A stretch of DNA of 64,000 nucleotides from Pseudonocardia autotrophica (GTDB lineage Bacteria; Actinomycetota; Actinomycetes; Mycobacteriales; Pseudonocardiaceae): the NCBI RefSeq assembly GCF_003945385.1, contig NZ_AP018920.1:5394001-5458000 (forward strand), in the 5' to 3' direction. Shown one piece after another: positions 8,373 through 16,565 of this stretch. Positions within the stretch are counted from its first letter, which is position 1. Each line of letters begins with the position of its first letter. The position numbers were made by a program, and so were the translations under genes. The notes under the pieces were generated by a model that saw only the letters and a program-made list of their open reading frames with translations, had not been told where the DNA came from and did no database searches.

Positions 8373-8411
8373 CTACCCCGTCCCTCCAGGCTGCTGGGCG
8401 CGACGGGGTAG
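8373..8411. terminator. Inverted repeat downstream of the reductase operon
   Basis: CTACCCCGTC (8373-8382) pairs perfectly with GACGGGGTAG (8402-8411) around a 19-nt loop, 90 bp after the operon's last stop. There is no T-run, so terminator function is uncertain. Confidence 0.35.
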
Positions 8412-8491
8412 ATCCGTGCGTGCAGCTCCCCCAGCACGAGCTCCGTCGCCGACGGTCCCAGGGCGCCGGCCTCCACGTGACGAGGTGCCGG

Positions 8492-8695
8492 TCAGGGCAT
8501 CGCGTCGTCGTTCCACGACCCGTCATGGTTCTCGGTGGCTGTGTCATCGGTGTGCCGGCGGGTGAGCTGGGCGGAGCGCTCGTCGTCGGGTTCGTCGACG
8601 GCGTCGCGGTAGGCGATCTCGTCGAGGACGCGGCGGGCGTGCTGGACCGGCTGCTCGGCCTGCTCGGTCTCCGGGACCCGTACGACGCTGGGCAC
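8492..8695 (-). pseudogene. MobF relaxase C-terminal remnant
   Basis: An open frame with no conserved start whose product aligns to the extreme C-terminus of the complete MobF relaxase in this window (29258-33637): VVRVPETEQAEQPVQHARRV then LDEI, against DVRVPTTAESEDAVTRARRA then LDEI, both followed by an acidic tail and stop. Nothing else of the relaxase remains nearby. It indicates a second, largely deleted element related to the one at 10751-57610. Confidence 0.55.
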
Positions 8696-8830
8696 CGGTC
8701 CGGACAGTCTGAACCGGGTGGCGATGTCAACTGAAGTTGGCCCGGGGTGCCAGTCCTAGTCGGCTCCCGCGGCGGAGGTGCTCGTGGTGCTGGGTGACGA
8801 GCCCGGCCGCTGTCCAGGAGTGGCTTGATC

Positions 8831-8861
8831 TTGACGTTGTTGTCCGTCCAGCCACTACAGT
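8831..8861 (+). promoter_or_regulatory. Candidate promoter of the alpha/beta hydrolase gene
   Basis: TTGACG (8831-8836) and TACAGT (8856-8861), 19-bp spacing, about 100 bp before the start codon at 8965. The spacing is slightly long, and no other promoter-like pair was seen. Confidence 0.35.
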
Positions 8862-8964
8862 TCGCGGAAGGCGATCGTCGATGCTGGGGCGCTCGACGCG
8901 CGAGAGCGTGCGTCGACTCGCGGCTCGGGTCGCGGGCAAGGGTTCTGGAAGGAGTGTGTTCTCG

Positions 8965-9825
8965 ATGTCGACGGGCGCCCCGGTCGATGGGTTCACCCTG
9001 AGCTTCGACCGTCTGGGATCAGTTGGTCGGCCGCCGGTGGTCCTGCTTCATGGTTGGCCTGGGGACCGGACGGACATGGCGTCCGTCGCCGAGAGGCTTG
9101 GGGACGAGTTCGACGTCGTCGTGCCGGACCTGCGCGGTTTCGGCGCCTCGGACAAGCACCTCCGCGACCCCGGCGACTACTACAGCCTGGCGGCCCAGGC
9201 CCGCAGTGTCACGGGACTGATCGAAGAGCTGGGGCTCTCCCGAGTCGTGCTGGGCGGTTACGACATCGGCAGCAGGGTCGGTCAGCAGCTCGCGAAGGAC
9301 AGGCCCGACCTGCTCAGCGCCATGGTCATCACGCCACCAGCTCCAGGCGTCGGATCACGGATTCTCAGCGACGGTCCGTTTCGCGAGTTCTGGTATCAGT
9401 CGTTCCATCATCTCGACCTGGCCGAGAAGCTCCTCGACGGGAAACCGGACGCTGTGCGGGACTACCTGGAGTACTTCTGGACCCACTGGTCCGGCCCTGA
9501 CTTCATCGTGGACGCCGCCCGGCTTGAGCACCTGACGTCGGCGTATGGCCCCGCCGGCGCGTTCGTTGCTTCGATCGGGTACTACCGAGCGGCCGGAGAC
9601 GTCGTGGCGCGCTATCTGGGCGAGACGGTCCCCGACGAGAAGATCATGGTCCCCACGAGGTTCCTGTGGGCCGAGCACGACCCCCTGTTCCTGGGCGCCT
9701 GGTCCGACCGTGTCGGAGAGTTCTTCGCGCAGGTCACCGTGCAGCCCGTGGATGGGGTCGGCCACTTCGTCCCGGTCGAGGCGCCCGACACATTCGCCGA
9801 CGCCATCGTGCAAGCAAGCAGGTAA
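8965..9825 (+). CDS. Alpha/beta hydrolase, epoxide hydrolase/dehalogenase type
   Basis: 286 residues. HGWPG near residue 30 forms the oxyanion hole. The nucleophile elbow is GGYDIGS, an aspartate as in epoxide hydrolases and fluoroacetate/haloalkane dehalogenases rather than a serine. WAEHDPLF supplies the acid and GVGHFVPVEAPD the catalytic histidine. ATG 8965 is preceded by GGAAGGAG at 8947-8954. It stands alone, just left of IS and integrase debris. Confidence 0.85.
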   Translation: MSTGAPVDGFTLSFDRLGSVGRPPVVLLHGWPGDRTDMASVAERLGDEFDVVVPDLRGFGASDKHLRDPGDYYSLAAQARSVTGLIEELGLSRVVLGGYDIGSRVGQQLAKDRPDLLSAMVITPPAPGVGSRILSDGPFREFWYQSFHHLDLAEKLLDGKPDAVRDYLEYFWTHWSGPDFIVDAARLEHLTSAYGPAGAFVASIGYYRAAGDVVARYLGETVPDEKIMVPTRFLWAEHDPLFLGAWSDRVGEFFAQVTVQPVDGVGHFVPVEAPDTFADAIVQASR

Positions 9826-9887
9826 GCCACTGAGGGCCAGGTAGTCGGAGCCGTCTGAGACCGCGGAACACGGCAGGGGCCGAAAGA

Positions 9888-10055
9888 TCACGTGGCCGCT
9901 CCTCGTCGGGCGCGGGCAAGTCGGTAGGACCGGGTGCCGGTTTCGATGATCAGGCCGGCGAAGGTGAGTCGGTCGATGATGGCGGCTCAGAGCCTGGGAC
10001 CGGTGACAGTGTTGGTCCAGCCGGAGAAGGTCTGGTTGGAGGCGACTCCGGCTGG
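9888..10055 (-). pseudogene. IS21-type IstB ATPase C-terminal remnant
   Basis: On the minus strand the sequence reads ASNQTFSGW...RL, a stop, then AAIIDRLTFAGLIIETGTRS and YRL, followed by a stop. This matches the C-terminus of IstB helper ATPases (SNKxFxxWG...AAAxxDRLxHxxxxxxxxGxSYR). It carries an internal TGA and is cut at about 10055, where the integrase fragment begins. Confidence 0.5.
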
Positions 10056-10066
10056 ACCGACGGCGA

Positions 10067-10668
10067 CCGTCGCCCAGGTCACGAAGCTCTCCGGGCTCGT
10101 CCCGCCGCGGTTCCGGGTCCTGGTACTCGCGGCGGCGTTCACCGGACTCCGCTGGGGTGAACTGGTCGCCCTGCGGCGCTGCGACATCGACCTCGACGGC
10201 GCCGCGGTCCACGTCTACCGGCGGCTCGCCGAACACAAGAACGGGGAGATCGAAGCGGGACCTACCAAGTCCGTCGCCGGGGCTCGCACCGTCGCCCTTC
10301 CCGAGGTCCTGGTGGGCGAGCTGCGTGGGCACATCGCCGAGTTCGCCGAGGAGGGCACCGAGGGCTTGGTGTTCACCGGCGACCGAGACGGCCCGCTACG
10401 TCGGGGCAACTTCCACCGCTCCACGGCCTGGACCCGGACGGTGGTCGCCGCCGGCCTGCCCAGCGGCTTCCACTTCCACGACCTCCGCCACACCGGCAAC
10501 CACCTCGCCGCCACGGCCGGGGCCAGCACCCGTGAGCTGATGCACCGCATGGGCCACGGCTCGATGCGGGCCGCCCTGATCTACCAGCACGCCACCAGCG
10601 AGCGAGACCGCGCCATCGCGCGACGCCTCAACGACCTGGTCCAGCGCGACGAGGACGACGACGGCTAA
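10067..10668 (+). pseudogene. Tyrosine recombinase C-terminal domain, 5'-truncated
   Basis: About 200 residues of a phage-type integrase catalytic domain. It has the active-site arginine in FTGLRWGEL, HxxR in FHDLRH, the second histidine in MGHGS and the tyrosine in ALIYQHA. The arm- and core-binding N-terminal domains are gone; the homology begins at TVAQV directly after IstB debris. The gene ends 83 bp before attL, so it is the integrase of an older element at the same tRNA-Gly site. Confidence 0.75.
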
Positions 10669-10686
10669 TTGCACGCTAGTTGCACG
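10669..10686. repeat. Paired TTGCACG direct repeats left of attL
   Basis: TTGCACG at 10669-10675 and 10680-10686, exactly 11 bp (one helical turn) apart. The same pair with the same spacing recurs at 57696-57713 on the other side of attR. They look like integrase arm-type sites of the older element. Confidence 0.5.
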
Positions 10687-10695
10687 ACAACGAAG

Positions 10696-10733
10696 ACGGC
10701 GCCCCTCCCAAGATCGGGAGTGGGCGCCGTTTT
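10696..10733 (+). terminator. Rho-independent terminator
   Basis: Arms 10696-10709 and 10716-10730 pair over 14 bp with a single bulged T at 10721 and a 6-nt loop. A TTTT run (10730-10733) follows. It is placed just after the integrase remnant. Confidence 0.75.
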
Positions 10734-10750
10734 CGCTGGTAGAACTACCT

Positions 10751-10794
10751 GAGCGGGCGACGGGAATCGAACCCGCGTAGCCAGTTTGGAAGGC
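10751..10794. other. attL: 44-bp repeat = 3' part of tRNA-Gly(UCC)
   Basis: Identical over 44 bp to 57567-57610. Read on the minus strand it contains the CTTCCAA anticodon loop (UCC), the T-arm (GGTTCGATTCC) and the acceptor 3' strand (GCCCGC) of a tRNA-Gly. The 5' half of the tRNA is absent on its right, so this is an attachment site and not a functional tRNA gene. Confidence 0.88.
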
Positions 10795-10886
10795 AGCAGT
10801 GACCTCCCACACAAGCCGCTGGCCAGGGACTCCAGTAACCCGCGGGAGTGCTGAAGCCACGCTGCACGTCATGGATCGACGCTGGT

Positions 10887-10907
10887 TCGCACCACAGTTG
10901 ATGCACG
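10887..10907. repeat. Candidate integrase/Xis arm site, left end
   Basis: TCGCACCAC-AGT-TGATGCACG here and TCGCACCAC-GTT-TGATGCACG at 57495-57515 match at 19 of 21 bases in the same orientation. They lie 93 bp inside attL and 52 bp inside attR respectively, as expected of recombinase accessory sites. Confidence 0.5.
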
Positions 10908-11029
10908 CGTCCCGCACTCCCGGACGGGACCCGGCACTCTGGTGATGATCAGCGTTAACACCCAGACCGTATTGATCGTCTTCACGGGTGCCGCCGACAC
11001 GGTGGCACAAATCCAAGGAAGAGGACATC

Positions 11030-11533
11030 GTGAAGAAGATCAGCCGGCGCACTGCCGTACTCGTCGGCATCCCCCTCGGGCTCCTCCTCGCCGGCGGGAT
11101 CGCCTTCGCCATCGTCGTGCTCACCACCACGATCGGCGGGGCGACCGGGTACATCGACTCCACCGCCTCGGCGAAGGTGGCCAGCGTGTCCGGCACCAAG
11201 AGCACGACCGACTGCCCGAACGTCACGGTCGACGGTGCCTCGGCCGTCTCGATCAACCCGCTGGTGTCGCGAACCCTCGTCGAGGGCAAGACCGCAGAGG
11301 TCATCCCCGGCTCCTGCTCCGCCACCATCCGGATCGAGAACACCGGACAGGTCCCCATCACCTCCTCGAAGTGGACCGCCGAGAAGCTCCCTACCGGATG
11401 GTCGATCACGCAGCCCTACAGCGCGACGATCACCATCGCCCCCGGCCAGACCGGCACGGTCCAGCTGACCGTCTCGGCGGGCTCCGCCGCGGCTGCCGGA
11501 CCGATCACCGGCCGGATCGAGTCCACGACCTGA
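11030..11533 (+). CDS. Secreted or membrane-anchored hypothetical protein
   Basis: 167 residues. A short basic start (MKKISRRTA) is followed by a strong hydrophobic helix (VLVGIPLGLLLAGGIAFAIVV), then a threonine/serine- and glycine-rich extracellular domain with two cysteines (TDCPNV and GSCSAT) that could form a disulphide. The C-terminal half looks like a beta-sandwich (IRIENTGQVPITSS, TITIAPGQTGTVQLTV). GTG 11030 follows GAAGAGG. No family is recognised. It is the first gene inside attL, and its role is unknown. Confidence 0.7.
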   Translation: MKKISRRTAVLVGIPLGLLLAGGIAFAIVVLTTTIGGATGYIDSTASAKVASVSGTKSTTDCPNVTVDGASAVSINPLVSRTLVEGKTAEVIPGSCSATIRIENTGQVPITSSKWTAEKLPTGWSITQPYSATITIAPGQTGTVQLTVSAGSAAAAGPITGRIESTT

Positions 11534-11670
11534 CGGCTCCCTTGCATCCGACCGATCTCGGATCCGTCGTCGTCGAGTCGATCGAAGACGACATAGGCAG
11601 TGGGGGCGGCAGGAGTTTCATCAGACAACGGAGTAGGGAGCACTCCGGACACGACATCCCCGACAATCAC
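11416..11670 (-). CDS. Possible small hypothetical protein (weak)
   Basis: An 84-codon frame from GTG 11670 whose N-terminal half is protein-like (IVGDVVSGVLPTPLSDETP, AYVVFDRLDDDGSEIGRMQ). Its last 118 bp overlap the 3' end of the well-supported 11030-11533 gene on the other strand. It would be the fourth gene of the minus-strand cluster starting at 12567. There is no ribosome-binding site and no recognised family. Confidence 0.25.
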   Translation of the reverse strand: MIVGDVVSGVLPTPLSDETPAAPTAYVVFDRLDDDGSEIGRMQGSRQVVDSIRPVIGPAAAAEPAETVSWTVPVWPGAMVIVAL

Positions 11671-11690
11671 CAGAGGGCCGGTCGCTCGAG

Positions 11691-11969
11691 TCAGAGCAGC
11701 CAGGGGTGCGACTGGTCGCGGTCGACAGGTATGACGTCGTCGATTCCAGCCAGCTCCACCCGGCCGGTGTCATCGAGCCCTGGCCACACGATCCCCGGGA
11801 CCGCGTCGACCTCGATCCGGTACTCTTGCACCCGCCCCTCCCCCACGATCAACCCGCGCAACGCATCCACTGCCTGCCCGCGGGCGGTCCCCCAGTCCGC
11901 TGCATCCCCACAGGCAGTCCAGTCGACGTTCTCCGCCACCGGCCGCAGCACCCCGACCCGCCATCTCAT
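11691..11969 (-). CDS. Hypothetical protein (92 aa) in coupled cluster
   Basis: 92 residues, unrecognised, with a mixed composition (RWRVGVLRPVAENVDW, VQEYRIEVDAVPG) suggesting a compact alpha/beta fold. ATG 11969 overlaps the stop of a 24-codon frame upstream (ATGA), so its translation is probably coupled to that frame. It is the downstream member of the minus-strand cluster 12567 to 11691. Confidence 0.6.
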   Translation of the reverse strand: MRWRVGVLRPVAENVDWTACGDAADWGTARGQAVDALRGLIVGEGRVQEYRIEVDAVPGIVWPGLDDTGRVELAGIDDVIPVDRDQSHPWLL

Positions 11970-12040
11970 ACGTGCACGGTGACGCGGACGGCCCGGCCGC
12001 GCCAGCGGCCGGGCCGAACCATCCACACATCCATGATCAT
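11966..12040 (-). CDS. 24-residue microprotein bridging two coupled genes
   Basis: ATG 12040 overlaps the stop of the 176-residue gene (ATGA at 12040-12037), and its own TGA overlaps the ATG of the 92-residue gene (ATGA at 11969-11966). The product starts MIMDVWMVRPGRWRGR and is basic. Precise overlap at both ends argues that ribosomes traverse it. It may be a real small protein or only a coupling leader. Confidence 0.45.
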   Translation of the reverse strand: MIMDVWMVRPGRWRGRAVRVTVHV

Positions 12041-12567
12041 GTGTCGTCGCTGTCCACAGCCAGCATGTCCGCGGCCAGCTTCCAGCCCTTCACCGTCGCC
12101 GCGAACGCCGCACCGTCACACAACTCCCACACCAGCGGACCCACCCGCATCCGCAGCATCCGCGTCGCCTCCGTACCCGCCACCGGCTCGATCAGACCCC
12201 CGGTCACGCTCGGAGACCCGTTCAACCGCACCATCGTCGCCGTCGACCACGGCCCCGTCGGCGCCATCACACCCCGCCTCGAACCGGTCAGCACCGGCGC
12301 CAGCGAGGCGGCCAGCGGCGCCGCGGAGCTCCACGCCCGCGCGATCTTCAGCGCCGTGTAGTGGCTGCGCAGATAGATCAGGACGGTGCCCATCGACAGG
12401 CCGAGCTGGCGCTCCGGGGTCCCGGCGAACTGCATGTCCACCCGGCACGCCACCGGCCCCGCGACCCGCAGCACCATCCCCATCACCTCCACCGCACCCC
12501 CGACGCCCTGCCGGGCGGTCGCGGTCCCGGTGTCCTGCGTGTTGGTGCGGTGCTCGACTGCGCCCAT
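12037..12567 (-). CDS. Hypothetical protein (176 aa)
   Basis: 176 residues starting at ATG 12567 behind GGAGG. Moderately hydrophobic, alanine/glycine-rich, ending in an acidic DSDDT tail. No signal peptide or known domain is seen; segments such as QLGLSMGTVLIYLRSHYTAL and RVGPLVWELCDGAAFAATV read as a folded soluble protein. It heads a translationally coupled minus-strand trio inside the element. Function unknown. Confidence 0.65.
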   Translation of the reverse strand: MGAVEHRTNTQDTGTATARQGVGGAVEVMGMVLRVAGPVACRVDMQFAGTPERQLGLSMGTVLIYLRSHYTALKIARAWSSAAPLAASLAPVLTGSRRGVMAPTGPWSTATMVRLNGSPSVTGGLIEPVAGTEATRMLRMRVGPLVWELCDGAAFAATVKGWKLAADMLAVDSDDT

Positions 12568-12892
12568 GGTGGCCTCCGATCGCCATCGGGCCTGACGGCC
12601 CGGGTACCCCTTGCGGGTGGCGGGGCGCTTGTTCCCCGCCTGCCCGTAAGGGCGTCCCGGCACGGCCGGCGAGGCTCGCGGTCACGGGCCGGCCGCAGGC
12701 CGGTCGCGCAGCGACGCGCAGCGCCAGCGAAGCGCCCTTGACCGGGAGACCGGCCGTGCTAAGCCACCGGGCCGACAGGCCACGCCGCAGGCGTTCCACC
12801 GGGCTCCTCGGCCATGCGGCCAGGTGGCGTCCCCGTTGGTGGTGGAAGTAGCGGCCCTGTCCGGCGTGGCTGACTTCGTAGGAGGGGCCACC
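12568..12892. other. 325-bp stretch without a recognised gene
   Basis: Very GC-rich, with short inverted repeats (for example CGGCCGCAGGCCG). No frame on either strand looks like protein. It presumably holds the promoter of the minus-strand cluster starting at 12567 and the left flank of the IS. Confidence 0.4.
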
Positions 12893-14199
12893 GCGTGAGT
12901 CTCTGCGTGTACCCGCCAAGGAACACGTAGAGAGGTGCCACGCGATGGCCCTGGACCAGTCTGCCCTGCTCGAAGTCCTCGATGCACTCAAGGTCGCCGA
13001 TGTCGGTGACCGTGTCCGCACTGCCGCGGAGACGATCTATCAGGCGTTGATCGAAGCCGAGCTCACCGACACGATCGGCGCTGCGCTGCACGAACGCAGC
13101 GATGCCCGCACTGCCCAGCGCAACGGGCACCGCACCCGTACCCTGTCGACCACCGCCGGCGATTTGGAGCTGCGGATCCCCAAGCTGCGCACCGGGAGCT
13201 TCTTCCCGTCGCTGCTCGAGCGCCGACGCCGGGTCGACCGGGCGTTGTTCGCGGTGGTGATGGAGGCCTACCTGCACGGCGTCTCGACCAGGAAGGTCGA
13301 CGACCTGGTCAAGGCCCTCGGCGCCGACTCCGGGATCTCCAAGTCCGAGGTCTCACGGATCTGCGCCGACCTCGACACCGAAGTCGGAGCGTTCCGCGAC
13401 CGCTCGCTGGCCGAGCAGCGCTTCCCCTACGTGTTCCTCGACGCCACTTACTGCAAGGCCCGGGTGAATCACCGCGTGGTCTCTCAGGCGGTGGTGATCG
13501 CCACCGGTGTCCGCGCCGATGGCTGGCGGGAAGTTCTCGGGTTCGCCGTCGGCGACTCCGAGGACGGGGCGTTCTGGACCGCGTTTTTGCGCAGCCTCAA
13601 AGCCCGCGGCCTCGGCGGGGTGCAACTGGTGATCTCCGATGCCCACACCGGGCTCACCCAGGCCATCTCGGCGGTGCTGCTCGGCGCGGCCTGGCAGCGC
13701 TGCCGGGTGCACTTCCTGCGCAACGTCCTGGCCCAGGTCCCCAAGGGCAACGCCGAGATGGTCGCCGCCGCGATCCGCACGATCTTCGCCCAGCCCAAGG
13801 CCGACATGGTCCGCGACCAGCTCAACGTGATCGCAGGGATGCTCGGCCGCCAATCAGCGAAGGTCGAGACCATGCTGCGCGACGCCGCCCCTGACCTGCT
13901 GGCCTTCGCCGATTTCCCTGCCGCGCACTGGAAGAAGATCTGGTCGACCAACCCGCTGGAACGGCTGAACAAGGAGGTCAAACGCCGCACCGACGTGGTC
14001 GGGGTGTTCCCCAACCCCGAAGCGCTGCTGCGCCTGGCCGGCGCCGTCCTGGTCGAAGCCCACGACGAATGGCAAGCCGGTGACCGCCGCTACCTCGGCG
14101 AAGCCACCATGGCACTACTCGCCCCGCCACCGGCCGGCGACCAACCAGTGGCAGGACCCGAACTCATCACGGCATGATCTGACCTGCAGAGACCCTCGC
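12893..14199 (+). mobile_element. IS256-family insertion sequence
   Basis: The transposase gene is flanked by imperfect inverted ends: 12893-12910 (GCGTGAGTCTCTGCGTGT) against the reverse complement of 14182-14199 (GCGAGGGTCTCTGCAGGT), 14 of 18 identical. No clear target duplication was found, so the outer limits are approximate. Confidence 0.7.
12945..14177 (+). CDS. IS256-family transposase
   Basis: 410 residues, full length for the family. It shows the N-terminal NGHRTRTL..TTAGDLELRIPKLRTG segment, the DDE residues in YVFLDATYCKAR (D), LVISDAHTGL (D) and STNPLERLNKEVKRRTDVVG (E), and the CxxHFLRN motif (CRVHFLRNVLAQVP) typical of Transposase_mut. The frame is intact, so the enzyme may be active. 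ATG 12945 follows GAGAGG. Confidence 0.95.
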   Translation: MALDQSALLEVLDALKVADVGDRVRTAAETIYQALIEAELTDTIGAALHERSDARTAQRNGHRTRTLSTTAGDLELRIPKLRTGSFFPSLLERRRRVDRALFAVVMEAYLHGVSTRKVDDLVKALGADSGISKSEVSRICADLDTEVGAFRDRSLAEQRFPYVFLDATYCKARVNHRVVSQAVVIATGVRADGWREVLGFAVGDSEDGAFWTAFLRSLKARGLGGVQLVISDAHTGLTQAISAVLLGAAWQRCRVHFLRNVLAQVPKGNAEMVAAAIRTIFAQPKADMVRDQLNVIAGMLGRQSAKVETMLRDAAPDLLAFADFPAAHWKKIWSTNPLERLNKEVKRRTDVVGVFPNPEALLRLAGAVLVEAHDEWQAGDRRYLGEATMALLAPPPAGDQPVAGPELITA

Positions 14200-14641
14200 G
14201 AGCGACTTACACCAACCGAGGGGACGTCACCTGCGGCCATGAGCGGATCCATCTCCGTGCCGGTCGATGGTTCTCGCCCGGTCCACGACGGGTTGAGGTT
14301 GGCTTCAGACGTTCGAGCTTCCGACAGCTCGGGTGTAAAGCGCGTGCGAGACACATCACCGTGCCTCCACCTGCGACAAACGTTCGCCACTGCCCACGCC
14401 GAGCGCTCCAGGCATCAGTCATAGCCACCGTTTCGCGTCACATCTCGTGTCACGCTCTCGCCCGTGGGCCGATGGCTACTGCGCTGCAAGATTACGTCGA
14501 AGCCGCTCCAGCAGTACGACGAGCGCCGGCGCGTGCTGTCGACGGCGGAGCCGGCGCACGCCCGGCGACTTCGCAACCGCGGCAACCACGACATGCCCAC
14601 GGGGCTGCTGCGCTACGTCACGACTCGGCTACCGTGGCGTG
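14200..14641. other. 440-bp stretch without a confident gene
   Basis: Overlapping frames in this interval (for example one from 14478 reading MATALQDYVEAAPAV) lack family resemblance and ribosome-binding sites. It separates the IS256-family IS from the DUF6308-like gene and probably contains its promoter. Confidence 0.4.
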
Positions 14642-15360
14642 ATGGGCGACGTGGCGGAGACCTGCCCGTTGGGGACGCATTGCTATGCGTGCAAGGCAAC
14701 CTCGGGCTTGCGTGTCGTCACATCCGGCTCCGGCCGAAACTCCATGTGCTGGACCGCATGCGAGAGCTGCACCGCGACACGCCGGACGCTCACGCTGGAG
14801 CCGCGTGCAGCGCTGTGGGTGATGCAGGAACACCGCAAGCACCTCGGACTTCCGGCAACGCTGGAGGCAGAACCACCCCCGATCAGAACTCTTCGGCTCC
14901 CCCGTGGGATCAGCGACCATGTCCGAGCCGTCGAATGCCTCCGCTCCTACTTCACCGGAGCCTCCTCCGACCGCCCTCAGTTCACGGGTTCCCACTTCGA
15001 CTCCTTCGCTGGAGGCGGTGACCGACCCGAGGTCGCACACCAGTTCACGGCTGAGGACATCGTCGCGGTGTCGATGCTGGGCGTTCGTGTCTCGGCGCAG
15101 GCGGCAATCGAGCTGCTCGGGCGCCGCAGCCAAGACGTCATGGGCTCGTTGCTGAGGGAAGTCCCGACTGACCTCGATCTGGTCGACGCCGCCGAGAGCG
15201 AGATCGGCGACAGATCTCCTCTCTCGCACCTTTGGAGGGAACTTAGGCTGCTCCCGGGTGTCGGCCCTGTCATCACCTCGAAGCTGTTAGTGAGGTTCCC
15301 CCGCTTTGCCGGAGTGTCTGAACACTGGTTCGATCTTGAGAACCAGGAAGGAAGGCACTG

Positions 15361-15672
15361 GTGCCCGCACCGAAGAAGTACCCCGATGAGCTGCGCGAAC
15401 GAGCGGTCCGGCTGTATCGGGAGTCCGACCCCCGCCCGACGTTCCGCGGGCTCGCGCAGCAGCTCGGGGTGCATCACGAGGCCCTGCGCAACTGGGTCCG
15501 CCAAGCGGAGGCCGACAAGGGCGAGCGCGATGATCGGCCGTCGACCGACATGCTCGCCGAGAACCGGCGGTTGGCGAAGGAGAACGCCGAGCTGCGGCGG
15601 GTCAACGAGGTCCTGCGCGCGGCGAGCGCCTATTTCGCCAGCGAGATCGGCCCGACCCGGAGGTGGTCATGA
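15361..15672 (+). CDS. IS3-family transposase OrfA
   Basis: 103 residues: an HTH_Tnp_1 domain (YPDELRERAVRLYRES..TFRGLAQQLGVHHEALRNWVRQAE) followed by a leucine-zipper-like helix (LAENRRLAKENAELRRVNEVL) that mediates multimerisation. GTG 15361 follows GGAAGGAAGG. It ends in ATGA overlapping orfB. Confidence 0.93.
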   Translation: MPAPKKYPDELRERAVRLYRESDPRPTFRGLAQQLGVHHEALRNWVRQAEADKGERDDRPSTDMLAENRRLAKENAELRRVNEVLRAASAYFASEIGPTRRWS

Positions 15673-16565
15673 GCTTCGTCGACGCCCATGACTTCCCCGT
15701 CGGTCTCGTACTACGGGTCCTGAACATCGCGGCCTCGACCTACTACGACTGGCGCGCCCGCCGCGCGTCACCATCGCAGCGGCAGCTCGACGACGCCGTC
15801 CTGCTCGAGCAAATCGTGAAGATCCGCTCGATCAGCGAGTTCGCCACCACCTACGGCTCCCCGCGGGTCTGGCTCGAGCTGCGCCGCCAGGGCGTGCACG
15901 TCGGCCGCAAGCGCGTCGAGCGGATCATGCGCGAGCACGGCCTACAGGGCGCCCACCTGCGCCGCGGCTGGAAGGGCGGCTCGACCCGGCAGAACCCCGC
16001 CCACCGGCCGGCGCCGGACCTGCTCGAACGCGACTTCACCGCGACCGCGCCGAACCGCGTCTGGGTGGCCGACCTGACCCGGATCGTCACCGGCGAGGGC
16101 GTGTTGTGGCTGGCCTCGGTGCGTGACGCGTTCTCCAACCGGGTCGTCGGCTGGGCCACCGACCCCCGTGCGACGACCGCGCTGGTCCTCACCGCGCTCA
16201 ACCACGCCCTGCGCTCGCGGGACCTGCGCCCCGGCCAGTTGATCTTTCACAGCGACAAGGGAGCCCAGTACACGGCGCTGCGACTCACCCAGCGCCTGGT
16301 CGACGCCGGTGTCGCCCCGTCGACCGGGTCCACAGGGGACAGCTACGACAACGCCCTCGCCGAGAACCTGTGGTCCACCCTCAAGATCGAGCTGCTCTAC
16401 TGGCCCGGCACCACCTTCACAACCCGCCGCGACGCCGAGCACGCCCTGATCCGCTACCTCGACGGCTGGTACAACCCGCGCCGGATCCAGGCCCGCCTCG
16501 GCGGGCTCTCACCCGACGAGTACGAAGACGACTATCGTCGCACCCAGCGCGACGCCGACAGGTAA
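15669..16565 (+). CDS. IS3-family transposase OrfB (DDE integrase core)
   Basis: 298 residues. An HTH_21 segment (IRSISEFATTYGSPRVWLEL) precedes an rve catalytic core with DDE residues in VWVADLTRI (D), LIFHSDKGAQY (D) and DNALAENLWSTLKIEL (E). ATG 15669 overlaps the orfA stop, and the frame is -1 relative to orfA, so either coupling or -1 frameshifting to OrfAB is possible. GTG 15663 is an alternative start. Confidence 0.93.
   Translation: MSFVDAHDFPVGLVLRVLNIAASTYYDWRARRASPSQRQLDDAVLLEQIVKIRSISEFATTYGSPRVWLELRRQGVHVGRKRVERIMREHGLQGAHLRRGWKGGSTRQNPAHRPAPDLLERDFTATAPNRVWVADLTRIVTGEGVLWLASVRDAFSNRVVGWATDPRATTALVLTALNHALRSRDLRPGQLIFHSDKGAQYTALRLTQRLVDAGVAPSTGSTGDSYDNALAENLWSTLKIELLYWPGTTFTTRRDAEHALIRYLDGWYNPRRIQARLGGLSPDEYEDDYRRTQRDADR

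Noticed and set aside
8727..8996. 89-codon minus-strand frame before the hydrolase
   Set aside because: Mostly antisense to the hydrolase start and leader, with no family resemblance.
10751..10794. tRNA-Gly gene
   Set aside because: Only the 3' half is present; no D-arm or 5' acceptor strand to the right, so it is an attachment core.
14447..15691. 414-residue protein
   Set aside because: Codons 5' of 14642 are unsupported and the part after 15290 is read across the IS3 end in a non-coding frame.
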